From assembly GCA_964473365.1 (NCBI GenBank), contig CAYYOV010000007.1, positions 29,961 to 93,960 on the forward strand: a stretch of DNA of 64,000 nucleotides. Direction: 5' to 3'. Each line of letters begins with the position of its first letter. The first letter of the stretch is position 1. Under the pieces are notes generated by a model, which was not told the DNA's origin, did not search any database, and saw only the letters and a program-made list of their open reading frames with translations. The translations under genes and the position numbers were made by a program. Positions 26,129 to 34,718 of this stretch are shown here, in pieces. Source of the DNA: 2-02-FULL-55-14 sp964473365 (GTDB lineage Bacteria > Bacteroidota > Ignavibacteria > UBA10030).

Positions 26129-27148
26129 CTATTCTGAAGCGGACCTTGCGAATCGCTCCTCCTGAAGCAAGATGCGGAGCGAGATCCGGTGCGTCGACCC
26201 AAGGTCGTTGTTTGCTCCAAAGCCTGTAAACGAATAGTCGAGGTCGAGCTTGCGCAGATGGAGGCCGGCACCGACGGACAATTGTCGAAGGTCGTTCATC
26301 CCGCCCCGCACCGCCACCGTCTGACGATAATCGAACTCAAGCCCGAGGCGTGGATCGATGCTGATGGGGCCGAGATGCGCCGTCGACGCGAAGCGTCGAC
26401 CTTCAAAGCGCACATCGGCATCCACCGCGGGGCTCAGCACGCCTCCGAAGAGGTCGATCGAAGCTGCCGCCCCAACCTTGAGTGTCGGAGAGATCAATTC
26501 GTTGCGTCCCGTTGACCAAGCGACAAGCGAGGTCGTCGCGTCCTGCAGGTTCGCTCCCAACACAACCCGCTCTGCCGCCCGATATCGCACGCCGACGTCG
26601 AACCCGATCCCGGTGGCCGTCGCGTCGCCGAGTCCCCGGCGGATCAGTTTGACGTTGAGACCATACGACAGATCGTCCGAGCTGCGTTGAGCGTATGTCA
26701 CGAACGCGGCCCAGTCGGCAGAGTTGAAATAGGTGATACGCGAATAGTCGATCCGGTCTCCCGGGTCCAGTTGACCGTTTCCGTTCTGGTCGATGAGAGC
26801 GTTGCGTGTATCCGGGATGCCATCGACGCCAAGCCGGAGCACCGTGAGGGCCACGCTTGCATCCGGTCCATACGGGATCGCCACGGCCGCAACATCATAG
26901 TTGACAAGCCCTGCAAACCGTTCGTCGTGCATCAGAAAGACCTCGGGATACTCGAGGGCTGCCGCGGCCGCCGGATTCCAATAGCCCGCCGTCGCATCGT
27001 TGGCGAGCGCGACGTACGCTCCCCCCAACCCCATGGCTCGACCGCCGACGCCGATGGCGAGGAATTCTCCGGCATATTTGGCGACCGACTGCGCCGTCAA
27101 CGATGCGGGAAGCAGGATGATAGTCAGGAGTAATGAGCGAAGCTTCAC
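26129..27148 (-). CDS. PorV/PorQ family outer-membrane protein
   Basis: A 339-residue barrel protein. The signal peptide spans 1-19 (LLLTIILLPASLTAQ) and the ATG follows a GGAGGT ribosome-binding site. The family pattern is clear: AIGVGGRAMGLGGAYVALAN then DATAGYWNPAAAA. The rest alternates as expected for a 14-strand FadL-like barrel. A stretch LIDQNGNGQLDPGDRI reads like an exposed calcium-binding-type loop. PorV shuttles cargo in type IX secretion, but this broad family has many members in genomes without that system, and no other Por gene is in the window. The specific role is therefore open. Confidence 0.85.
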   Translation of the reverse strand: MKLRSLLLTIILLPASLTAQSVAKYAGEFLAIGVGGRAMGLGGAYVALANDATAGYWNPAAAAALEYPEVFLMHDERFAGLVNYDVAAVAIPYGPDASVALTVLRLGVDGIPDTRNALIDQNGNGQLDPGDRIDYSRITYFNSADWAAFVTYAQRSSDDLSYGLNVKLIRRGLGDATATGIGFDVGVRYRAAERVVLGANLQDATTSLVAWSTGRNELISPTLKVGAAASIDLFGGVLSPAVDADVRFEGRRFASTAHLGPISIDPRLGLEFDYRQTVAVRGGMNDLRQLSVGAGLHLRKLDLDYSFTGFGANNDLGSTHRISLRILLQEERFARSASE

Positions 27149-27315
27149 ACAACCTCCAAAGACACGACGACCGAACCTCCGCGCCAGGGCAGAGATCCGG
27201 TCTGGCAGACGGAGACAGCGCGAGCGTTACGTACGACCACAGCACTCACACTGTCACAAACGTCCGATAGGCGGCCTTCCTTTCTGTTCCAACGTACGAT
27301 TCCGACCCCGAAGAA

Positions 27316-27807
27316 TCAAGGCGACCCGGCGACGACCGCCGCCGTGCCGTCCCACCGCACGCGCAGCCGCTCAAGCGGAACGACGACCCGCCCTGCCGAC
27401 GGGTCCCGAAGATGGGCCCCGGCCGAGGTCACCGAGTCGAACACGACAAAGTGATCGCCGTCAACCCACAGGATGGCTGGAGTGCGGATCAGGCGCAGCG
27501 TATCCAGGCGGAGTCGCCACGCCTCGAGCGGCACACCGAACGCGGCGGAGGTTTCCAGGAGCGTTGAAAGTGTGACTCCGTCGGGGCCGGGCGCCATTAG
27601 GAGCGCCAATTCTCCCTCGGTTGTCGGACGGCCTTGATGCATCAAGAGCATGGCCAGCGCTGCGGGACCGCACGTATTGCGTCGGGATTGGCGTATCGCG
27701 TCAGCTCCGCCCATCGCGATACGCTGATCGGATGACCGTTCACAGCCGGTGGTAAGCACGATCACCGCGAAGAGGAGCGTGTGCAGATGAATGGGCATGC
27801 GTGACAT
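27316..27807 (-). CDS. C39-like cysteine peptidase domain lipoprotein
   Basis: A 163-residue exported protein. The N-terminus is a signal with a weak lipobox (VIVLTTGC, Cys22). A single papain-like C39 domain follows: Cys46 in NTCGPAALAML, His119 in DGDHFVVFDS and Asp135 in LRDPSAG form the likely catalytic triad. In ABC exporters this domain cuts double-glycine leaders; here it stands alone without transporter or leader peptide genes nearby. The stand-alone version may process other peptides or have lost activity. The ATG at 27798 is a possible alternative start. It lies between dnaX and the PorV/PorQ gene on the same strand. Confidence 0.75.
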   Translation of the reverse strand: MSRMPIHLHTLLFAVIVLTTGCERSSDQRIAMGGADAIRQSRRNTCGPAALAMLLMHQGRPTTEGELALLMAPGPDGVTLSTLLETSAAFGVPLEAWRLRLDTLRLIRTPAILWVDGDHFVVFDSVTSAGAHLRDPSAGRVVVPLERLRVRWDGTAAVVAGSP

Positions 27808-27863
27808 GCGTTGATGGCCGTGTGCGATCGCTCTCCGGCCAACCGTACCCCTCTGTGAGGTGC

Positions 27864-27881
27864 CGACCGCCTCAGCGGTCG
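27864..27881 (-). terminator. Hairpin downstream of dnaX
   Basis: CGACCGC (27864-27870) pairs with GCGGTCG (27875-27881) around a 4-base loop, 30 bases past the dnaX stop. It lacks a T-run, so termination is uncertain. Confidence 0.3.
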
Positions 27882-27910
27882 TGTAATGCTGTCGAGCTCG
27901 AAAAGCCGCT

Positions 27911-29674
27911 TCAGTCGACCCGCTCCGCTCCCAAGTCGCGCTGTAACGCAGCGATCAACGGGTCCCCGTCGGACGGTGTTGGCGTTTCCAACGCAGTCGT
28001 CGTGATGACGCTCTTACGCTCATTCTCGATTGTCGGCGTGTACGTGATAGCGCTCTGCCGTGTTTCCGTGCGCATGACCGGTTCTACGGCGACCCGCACG
28101 CCGATCACGCGAAGCACCGTCTCCGAGAGATAGTCTTTTTGCTGACGTAGCGTCGTGTAGTGATACTCATCGCGGCAGCCGATTCGGATGGCGCCATTCT
28201 GGACGTCGATGAATTCGCTTTCACTCAACGTGGTTCCGATCGCGATCCTCTTCTTCAACACCTCCCCCACCACTTCTTGCCACCTGTCGGCGATTTCCGA
28301 GCGCATCGCGGCCGTCAGTCCTGCCGACGTCTGCGGAGCTGTCGCAGATTGCGACGGCGGCGGCGATTCGTCTGATGGACGACTGAGTGCCGGCTTTCCG
28401 AAGAACGCTGAGTATTTCATCGCCGCGGGACTGGCCATCGGGCCTGCGCTGACCGATCCGATCACCCGCACTTCGTTGGACGGTGCCACGGGTGAGGCTG
28501 ACGCTCCCGGGTTGACGGGCGGCGGTGATTGCTTCAATTGGTGTTTCAGGTCCTCAAGCCGCTTCAAGAGATCGTCAACCTTGACTGCCGATTCGAGCCG
28601 GGCCAGCTGCAGCATCGTCGATTCCAACTTGTACCGGGGTTGGGGTGCGAACCGGAGCGTTTGTTCGAGCTCGTGCACGATCTTGAGGATCCGGAGGAGG
28701 TCGGCCTCTGGAAATGTCGCCGATTCTTCCTCGTAGCGCTTCTTGTATGACGATGACATCTCGATCAGATCGGTGCTCCGGCTCGCCAGGACGATCAGCA
28801 GGTGCCGAAAATGTTCTGCGAGCCCGCCGACGAACTCGCGCAGGTCGTAACCCGATCGGACCACTTCGTCCACGAGGGCGATCGCAGCGGCAGCGTCCTT
28901 CGACCGGATGACGGCCGAACATCGAAAATAGAGCTCTTGGTCGACCACATTCAGCGCCGTCAGGACGTCTTTCGTGCTGATGGCTGCTCCGCAGAACGCG
29001 CGAACCTGGTCGAAGATGCTCTGCGCATCGCGCATCGAACCGTCGCCCTTGCGGGCGATGACGTTGAGCGCGTCTTCGTCGATCTGTACCTGTTCCTCGC
29101 CAGCAATGAAGCGCAGGCGGTCAACGATCTCGTCCGTTGCGATACGACGGAAGTCGAATCTCTGGCACCGGGACAGGATCGTCATCGGTACCTTGTGGAT
29201 CTCGGTGGTGGCGAAGACGAAGATCACGTGCGACGGCGGCTCTTCGAGCGTTTTCAGGAGGGCGTTGAAGGCCTCCTTCGTCAGCATGTGCACTTCGTCG
29301 ATGATGTAGACCTTGTACCGTCCCCGCGCTGGTGCATAGCGGACCGATTCGCGGAGATTGCGGATCTCCTCCACGCCGCGGTTCGAAGCACCGTCGATCT
29401 CGATGACGTCCATGCTCCTGCCCGCCACGATCTCCTGGCACACCTCACAGGTGTTGTCGGGGTTGTGGTCGACGGGATGCAGGCAGTTGACGGCCTTGGC
29501 AAGAATTCGCGCGGTCGTGGTCTTGCCGGACCCGCGCGTACCGCTGAAGATATAGGCATGCGCGACCCGCCCGGAGGAGAGCGCGTTCTTCAGTGTGGCG
29601 GTAACGTGACGCTGGCCGACGACATCCTCAAACACCATCGGCCGCCACTTGCGGGCGGTGACCTGGAAGCTCAT
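27911..29674 (-). CDS. dnaX: DNA polymerase III subunit gamma/tau
   Basis: ATPase of the clamp loader that places the beta clamp (dnaN, this window) on DNA and ties polymerase cores together. The 587 residues contain Walker A GTRGSGKT at 45-52, the zinc module from Cys64 with CEVC at 76-79, Walker B in YIIDEVHML, and the sensor segment ATTEIHKVPMTILSRCQRF. Only three cysteines are visible where four are usual; an Asp occupies the fourth place. Residues beyond about 370 form the Pro/Ser-rich linker and a tau-like C-terminal domain. It lies 40 bases after lon on the same strand, so co-transcription is likely. Confidence 0.95.
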   Translation of the reverse strand: MSFQVTARKWRPMVFEDVVGQRHVTATLKNALSSGRVAHAYIFSGTRGSGKTTTARILAKAVNCLHPVDHNPDNTCEVCQEIVAGRSMDVIEIDGASNRGVEEIRNLRESVRYAPARGRYKVYIIDEVHMLTKEAFNALLKTLEEPPSHVIFVFATTEIHKVPMTILSRCQRFDFRRIATDEIVDRLRFIAGEEQVQIDEDALNVIARKGDGSMRDAQSIFDQVRAFCGAAISTKDVLTALNVVDQELYFRCSAVIRSKDAAAAIALVDEVVRSGYDLREFVGGLAEHFRHLLIVLASRSTDLIEMSSSYKKRYEEESATFPEADLLRILKIVHELEQTLRFAPQPRYKLESTMLQLARLESAVKVDDLLKRLEDLKHQLKQSPPPVNPGASASPVAPSNEVRVIGSVSAGPMASPAAMKYSAFFGKPALSRPSDESPPPSQSATAPQTSAGLTAAMRSEIADRWQEVVGEVLKKRIAIGTTLSESEFIDVQNGAIRIGCRDEYHYTTLRQQKDYLSETVLRVIGVRVAVEPVMRTETRQSAITYTPTIENERKSVITTTALETPTPSDGDPLIAALQRDLGAERVD

Positions 29675-29714
29675 GGGGGTGGTATGGTACGAAGGAAACG
29701 GGTGAAAGGAAATC

Positions 29715-32138
29715 TCAGCGACGCCGACCCTTCGGGCCGAAGACGTGCCGGGCCGCTTCGCTGATCGTGTCGACCGGAATGATCGTCAATCCCTCTTTGA
29801 CCTTCGCCGGGATCTCGGTCAAATCCTTCACGTTCTCTTTTGGAATAAGGACGGTCGCGATACCGCTGCGCTGAGCGGCGAGCAATTTTTCGTTCAGCCC
29901 GCCGATGGCCAGCACGTTGCCGCGCAGCGTGATCTCCCCTGTCATGGCCACATCGCTCCGAGCCGGAACGCCTCGGGCAGCGGAAAGGATGGCGATCGCC
30001 ATCGTAACGCCGGCCGACGGTCCGTCCTTCGGGATCGCTCCCTCGGGAAGATGGATGTGGATCTCGCGCCCCTTCTGGAAATCAGGTGCAATCCCGAGCT
30101 CTTTCGCGTTCGAGCGGATGTACGAAAGGGCGGCCTGAGCCGATTCCTTCATGACATCGCCCAACTGCCCTGTCAGGGTTAACCGCTCGGTCCCGCGCAT
30201 GATCGTGACGTCTACATTCAAGATGTCTCCGCCCACGCTGGTCCACGCCAGACCCGTCACCGATCCGATCCGTGGCTTACGCTCGGCGGCCTTCGTCCGG
30301 AAGCGGGGCACGCCAAGATACCGCTCGACAGATTCGGGGGTAACGTTGATGCCCTTCGGCGCTACCGCGCGTTTCTTTGCCTTCGCACCGCGAGGCGTAT
30401 GACCATTCCCACGCTTCGCCAGCACAATGTCTTTGGCAACCTTCCGACAGATGGAAGCTGTTTCGCGCTCAAGGTTGCGCACGCCAGATTCCCGCGTGTA
30501 ATCCCGGACGACCTTGAGGATCGCTTCGTCGCTGAAGGTCACCGCGGCCTTCTGTAGTCCGTGGGCTTCAAGCTGTCTGGGGATGATGTGCCGACGGGCG
30601 ATCTCCTTCTTTTCGTGCTCCAGATATCCGGGAAGCTCGATGATCTCCATCCGATCCTGCAACGGCAGCGGAATGCTGTAACGCACGTTCGCCGTTGTGA
30701 TGAACATGACCTTCGACAGGTCGTAGTCCACCTCGAGATAGTGGTCGTTGAACGCCACATTCTGTTCCGGGTCGAGCACTTCGAGCAGGGCGGCCGACGG
30801 GTCGCCCCGGAAATCCATGCTCATCTTGTCGACCTCATCCATCAGCATGACCGGATTGATGGACCCTGCTCGCTTCATCGATTGGATGATCTTGCCCGGC
30901 ATTGAGCCGATGTATGTGCGTCGGTGGCCGCGGATCTCCGCCTCGTCCCGAACGCCTCCCAGCGAGATGCGCACAAACTTGCGACCGAGCCCGCGGGCGA
31001 TAGATCGCGCCAGCGACGTCTTGCCGACGCCCGGCGGGCCGACGAAACACAGGATCTGCCCCTTCATGTCCTTGACCAGGTTCAGAACGGCAATATGCTC
31101 CAGGATCCGGTCCTTCGGCTTTTCGAGACCGTAGTGGTCTTCGTCGAGGATCGTTCGTACGTGTTCGACGTCGAGCTGATCCTTCGTCCGCGTCTTCCAT
31201 GGCACGGCGACCATCCAGTCGAGATAGTTCCGCGTCACGGTGAATTCGGGCGACATCGACGGGGTCTTCTTGAGTTTGTTGAACTCCTCCATCGCCTTGG
31301 CAAGCGCCTCGGCTGGCATTCCCGCCTTGTCGATCTGTTCCTTCAGTTTCGCCAGCTCTGGCGATGATTCGTCCTCGCCGAGCTCGTCTTGCAGGATCCG
31401 GATCTGTTCCTGGATGAAGAACTTTCGTTGCGACTTCTGAATGTTATCCTGCACCTTTGAGTCGATGTCCCGCTCGATCTTGAGGATCTCCACCTCTGTC
31501 GTGAGGGTCTTGGAGATCTCGAACAACTGGTCCCGAAGCCGGGTCAGATCGAGGATGCGCTGCTTGACGTCGACGCTCTGGGTGATGTTCGCCGCCATAT
31601 AGAACATCTTCCGCTGCGGGTCCCGGATCCCTTCGAAGGTCATCAGCACCTCACCCGGGATGTTGCGGTTCAGGCGTACGTACTCTGTAAAGAGCGTCGT
31701 TGTATGGCGTACGAGCGCCTCGATTTCTTTGTCTGCCGGGAGCTCGGTCGTATTGATGACGATCTCCGCTTCCAGGAACTCTTTCCGGTCGGTGAACGAA
31801 CGGATGGAGGCTTGTACGTGGCCGTCGACCAGGATCTTCATGAGGCCGTTCGGCAGGCGCAACATCTGGACGATCTTCGCGACACAGCCGTTGCGGTAGA
31901 CGTCGTCAGGACCCGGTTCGTCGACTGACGCGTTCTTCTGGGCTGCCAGGAAGATGTTCTTGCCGCGTTCCATGGCTGCAGCCGCCGCCTTCAGCGACGA
32001 TTCCCGCCCGACGAGGACGGGGAAGATCATGTACGGGTAGATCACAACGTCGCGCAGGGGCAGAACCGGCAGCGTCGTCGGGATCTGGTCGATGGTCTCA
32101 ACGTGTTGTGGCGATATCTGGGGGTCGAGTTCGGTCAT
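29715..32138 (-). CDS. lon: ATP-dependent protease Lon
   Basis: Cytoplasmic AAA+ serine protease of 807 residues that degrades misfolded and regulatory proteins. The N-terminal substrate domain (LPVLPLRDVVIYPYMIFP from 23) is followed by a coiled region, Walker A GPPGVGKTS at 367-375, ISLGGVRDEAEIRGHRRTY, and the protease domain with Ser708 in KDGPSAGVTMA and Lys751 in GGLNEKLLAA as the catalytic dyad. A basic insert (GAKAKKRAVAPKG) lies between the ATPase and protease domains. The promoter and a terminator-like hairpin lie in its leader. dnaX follows. Confidence 0.97.
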   Translation of the reverse strand: MTELDPQISPQHVETIDQIPTTLPVLPLRDVVIYPYMIFPVLVGRESSLKAAAAAMERGKNIFLAAQKNASVDEPGPDDVYRNGCVAKIVQMLRLPNGLMKILVDGHVQASIRSFTDRKEFLEAEIVINTTELPADKEIEALVRHTTTLFTEYVRLNRNIPGEVLMTFEGIRDPQRKMFYMAANITQSVDVKQRILDLTRLRDQLFEISKTLTTEVEILKIERDIDSKVQDNIQKSQRKFFIQEQIRILQDELGEDESSPELAKLKEQIDKAGMPAEALAKAMEEFNKLKKTPSMSPEFTVTRNYLDWMVAVPWKTRTKDQLDVEHVRTILDEDHYGLEKPKDRILEHIAVLNLVKDMKGQILCFVGPPGVGKTSLARSIARGLGRKFVRISLGGVRDEAEIRGHRRTYIGSMPGKIIQSMKRAGSINPVMLMDEVDKMSMDFRGDPSAALLEVLDPEQNVAFNDHYLEVDYDLSKVMFITTANVRYSIPLPLQDRMEIIELPGYLEHEKKEIARRHIIPRQLEAHGLQKAAVTFSDEAILKVVRDYTRESGVRNLERETASICRKVAKDIVLAKRGNGHTPRGAKAKKRAVAPKGINVTPESVERYLGVPRFRTKAAERKPRIGSVTGLAWTSVGGDILNVDVTIMRGTERLTLTGQLGDVMKESAQAALSYIRSNAKELGIAPDFQKGREIHIHLPEGAIPKDGPSAGVTMAIAILSAARGVPARSDVAMTGEITLRGNVLAIGGLNEKLLAAQRSGIATVLIPKENVKDLTEIPAKVKEGLTIIPVDTISEAARHVFGPKGRRR

Positions 32139-32177
32139 GGTCTGCCGCGCAGGTTTGCGCGGGCCGGGAGTAGAATG

Positions 32178-32201
32178 AAAAACCGTCCGACGATCGGACG
32201 G
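32178..32201 (-). terminator. Terminator-like hairpin in the lon leader
   Basis: CCGTCCGA and TCGGACGG (32183-32201) form an 8-bp stem with a 3-base loop; on the minus strand five T follow (32182-32178). It begins 13 bases after the -7 box of the lon promoter and ends 39 bases before the lon start. It could also end DUF2461 transcripts. Confidence 0.6.
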
Positions 32202-32214
32202 TGGTGGTGGCTCT

Positions 32215-32244
32215 CAAGATAGCCACGAATGACCGGAGGTGCAA
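32215..32244 (-). promoter_or_regulatory. Bacteroidota-type promoter of lon
   Basis: Read on the minus strand: TTG (32244-32242), 20 bases, TATCTTG (32221-32215). Confidence 0.55.
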
Positions 32245-32306
32245 CGGTTGCCGTGACTTTATTTTGAATTTAAAATATTATCTCTTCATGCTCGGCGATG
32301 CGGGCA

Positions 32307-33017
32307 TTACGCCCGCAACGCGTCGTTCAGGAACCGCACCAGCGGCGTTGCTGCTTCGCACACGGCGGCGATATCCTTCACGAAGGACGGCCGCAGCGCT
32401 TTTGCTTCGGGCATCGACACACCCGCGAAGAACTGCTTCAACCTCAACCATTCCCCCATCGGATGATCGTCGCTGTACCCTTTTGGCATGCGTTGGAGCG
32501 AGTTCCCTTCGAGCTTTCCGAATCGGCGGCGGAAGGCGGGAGATGAAATGATCGCGCGGAACGAATCGGGGTGACGATCGATCGCTGCGCGGATCTTCTT
32601 CAACTGATCGCTCTCGGGCATATAGATGCCGGCACCCACGTACGCTTCGCCCGGCTCGACGTGCAGATAGTATCCAGATCCCAGGAATCCTTTCGGTGCA
32701 CCCCGCAGAACGAAGTGAGCCGCGATGTGTGTCTTGTATGGGGTCTTGTCGTTGCTGAACCGCGTGTCGCGATAGATGCGAAAGATCGCCGTGCGCGGAT
32801 TCAGATCGTACTCGGGAGCGAAGCGCTCAACATGCGGACGGAGGGATGCGATCAGCGATTGCATGGGCGCCTTGACGAACTCTTCGTATTCGCCCTTGTG
32901 CGTCGTGAACCAGTCGCGGCGGTTGTTCCTTTTCAGGCGCCGGAGAAAACTCAGTCCCTCCTTCGGAAAGCCGTTGAAGGGCGGATATTCTTCCAGCTCC
33001 AGGAGGGGGTTGTTCAC
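32307..33017 (-). CDS. DUF2461 (TIGR02453) family protein
   Basis: A 236-residue cytoplasmic protein of a widespread family with no assigned activity. Recognisable segments are FLRRLKRNNRRDWFTTHKGEYEEFV near residue 25 (the WF-x-x-x-K-x-x-Y/E motif), RIYRDTRFSNDKTPYKTHIAA around 80 and GYYLHVEPGEAYVGAGIYMP around 115. Family recognition is from memory of these motifs. Its start lies two bases after the murQ stop, making it the last gene of the mnmE operon. A small hairpin GCGGGC/GCCCGC (32300-32316) spans its stop codon but lacks a T-run. Confidence 0.85.
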   Translation of the reverse strand: MNNPLLELEEYPPFNGFPKEGLSFLRRLKRNNRRDWFTTHKGEYEEFVKAPMQSLIASLRPHVERFAPEYDLNPRTAIFRIYRDTRFSNDKTPYKTHIAAHFVLRGAPKGFLGSGYYLHVEPGEAYVGAGIYMPESDQLKKIRAAIDRHPDSFRAIISSPAFRRRFGKLEGNSLQRMPKGYSDDHPMGEWLRLKQFFAGVSMPEAKALRPSFVKDIAAVCEAATPLVRFLNDALRA

Positions 33018-33019
33018 GC

Positions 33020-33985
33020 TTACTCCTTGACGATGTGATACTCGCTTCCTTCGATCGCCGCTCGTACAAATCCCTCCGCCCGCTGAAGGCGCGCCGCTGC
33101 TTCAGAGCGCGTCACATTCGCCTTGATCATGACCAGGGCGGTCTTCACGTGTCCTCCGGCCTGATCGAGCACTTCCGCGGCGGTCTCGTACGGCACCCCT
33201 GTGATCGTCATGACAACGCGCTTGGCCCGCTCCTTCAATTTCAGGTTGGTCATCTGCAGGTCGATCATCATGTTCTCATAGACCTTGCCGAGACGGACCA
33301 TCGCTGTCGTCGTGATCATGTTGAGCACCAGCTTTTGCGCTGTGCCCGACTTCATGCGGGTCGAGCCCATGATGACTTCGGGTCCGACCTCCGGACAGAT
33401 CGCGACGTCGAGGGCGTCGCGCAGTGCGTGGTACGGTTCCTCGTCGAATCGTGCCCGCGGGTTCGTCGTCACATACAGCGTATGCGCCCCGCGTTGCTTC
33501 GCTCGTTTGACCGCGCCAATCACGTACGGTGTGCGGAGACTTGCTGCAATTCCGCAGACGACGTCCTTTGGGCCCACCCCACGCGCGTCGATGTCGGCAG
33601 CGCCGAATTCTTCCTTGTCCTCCGCCCCCTCTTGCGCTCGGAACATCGCCTTTTCGCCCCCGGCGATCATGCCCTGCACGAGCTCCGGGTCAACGCCGTA
33701 CGTCGGCGGACACTCGACCGCATCCAGCACCCCCAATCGTCCCGATGTGCCGGCGCCGGCGTAGAGCAGTCGTCCGCCTGAGGTGAATGCGCGGACGACC
33801 AGTTCAACGGCGCGCGCGATGTGCGGGATCTGTGTCTCTACCGCGACCGCGATCCTCTGGTCTTCGGTATTGATGATCCTCAGGATCTCGTCCGTCGACC
33901 TGGCGTCAATGTCCATGCTTGACGGGTTCCGCTGTTCGGTCGTCAGCGTCTTCAGTTGTTCAAACAATTTTTTGGGATCGTTCAC
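33020..33985 (-). CDS. murQ: N-acetylmuramic acid 6-phosphate etherase
   Basis: MurQ removes the lactate ether from MurNAc 6-phosphate to give GlcNAc 6-phosphate, part of peptidoglycan recycling. The 321 residues contain IDARSTDEIL at 26-35, the SIS-domain phosphate loop GAGTSGRLGVLDAVECPPTYG at about 77-97 with the catalytic Glu91, and STRMKSGTAQKLVLNM further on. Length and motifs are standard. The ATG overlaps the rsmG stop (ATGA). No anmK, nagA or PTS gene is nearby, so its partner steps lie elsewhere. Confidence 0.95.
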   Translation of the reverse strand: MNDPKKLFEQLKTLTTEQRNPSSMDIDARSTDEILRIINTEDQRIAVAVETQIPHIARAVELVVRAFTSGGRLLYAGAGTSGRLGVLDAVECPPTYGVDPELVQGMIAGGEKAMFRAQEGAEDKEEFGAADIDARGVGPKDVVCGIAASLRTPYVIGAVKRAKQRGAHTLYVTTNPRARFDEEPYHALRDALDVAICPEVGPEVIMGSTRMKSGTAQKLVLNMITTTAMVRLGKVYENMMIDLQMTNLKLKERAKRVVMTITGVPYETAAEVLDQAGGHVKTALVMIKANVTRSEAAARLQRAEGFVRAAIEGSEYHIVKE

Positions 33986-34710
33986 GGGGTTGCTCTTGGT
34001 GGGCGTAGGTCAAAATCGACAATGACGATCTTTTTATCCACTCCGGGGATCTGCTCGGCGCCGACGAACGTCAACGCCGACTCATGGATCGAACGCACCT
34101 CGGGAAGCCGCTCTGCTTGACTGCGTTCGAGCGCGAGGTCGCCTCCTTTCAATGTGATGAGCCTCGCGTGTGGGGGACGAAGGAACGGTTTCGACCACTT
34201 TACGAGATCGCGCAATGGTGCCACGGCACGTGCGAGCACGATGTCGTACGCGCCGTTGAACCATTTGTCTTTTCCCAGGTCCTCGGCTCGTCCCCAGGCG
34301 GTCGCACAGTCCTTCAGCGACAATTTCCTTGCGATGTCGGCCACGGCGTCCATTTTCTTTCGGGTGGCATCGAGACAGGTCATATCCAGGTCCGGCCGCA
34401 GAATCTTGACCACAAGCCCTGGCAGTCCGCCTCCAGATCCGAGATCCAGGACTTTGGCGCGTTCGGGGATGTCGGACTGGATCAATATGGCTGCAGAGTG
34501 AAGAATGTGTGCCCGCCAGATGTTCGCTTCGTCCTTGCGGGAAACAAGGTTGATCTTAGCGTTCCATTCAAGCAGGAGGTGCACAAACCGCTCGAGTTGG
34601 TCGAGTTGTCCGTCCGTCGGTCGAAGGTTGTTCTTGGCAAGCTGTGTTCTGAGCCATAGAACGGGGGCCGTTTCCGGGACTTGGGCGGGGCCTGACGATT
34701 CGGGTTCCAC
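33982..34710 (-). CDS. rsmG: 16S rRNA (guanine-527-N7) methyltransferase
   Basis: RsmG methylates G527 of 16S rRNA with S-adenosylmethionine. The 242 residues show the SAM-binding loop KVLDLGSGGGLPGLVVKIL at about 90-108, DATRKKMDAV and the ARAVAPLRDLVKW segment. The start is GTG at 34710, and this codon lies inside a parS-like palindrome. The N-terminus is about 15 residues longer than in short homologues, but no nearer ATG fits. The gene sits seven bases after mnmG, the classical gidA-gidB order of the origin region. Confidence 0.94.
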   Translation of the reverse strand: MEPESSGPAQVPETAPVLWLRTQLAKNNLRPTDGQLDQLERFVHLLLEWNAKINLVSRKDEANIWRAHILHSAAILIQSDIPERAKVLDLGSGGGLPGLVVKILRPDLDMTCLDATRKKMDAVADIARKLSLKDCATAWGRAEDLGKDKWFNGAYDIVLARAVAPLRDLVKWSKPFLRPPHARLITLKGGDLALERSQAERLPEVRSIHESALTFVGAEQIPGVDKKIVIVDFDLRPPRATP

Positions 34711-34718
34711 GTGAAACC
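34703..34718. other. parS-like site 1 (mnmG end / rsmG start)
   Basis: GGTTCCACGTGAAACC at 34703-34718 is a 16-base near-perfect palindrome centred on CACGTG, close to the conserved bacterial parS sequence bound by ParB. It covers the rsmG GTG start and the last base of the mnmG stop. Confidence 0.8.
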
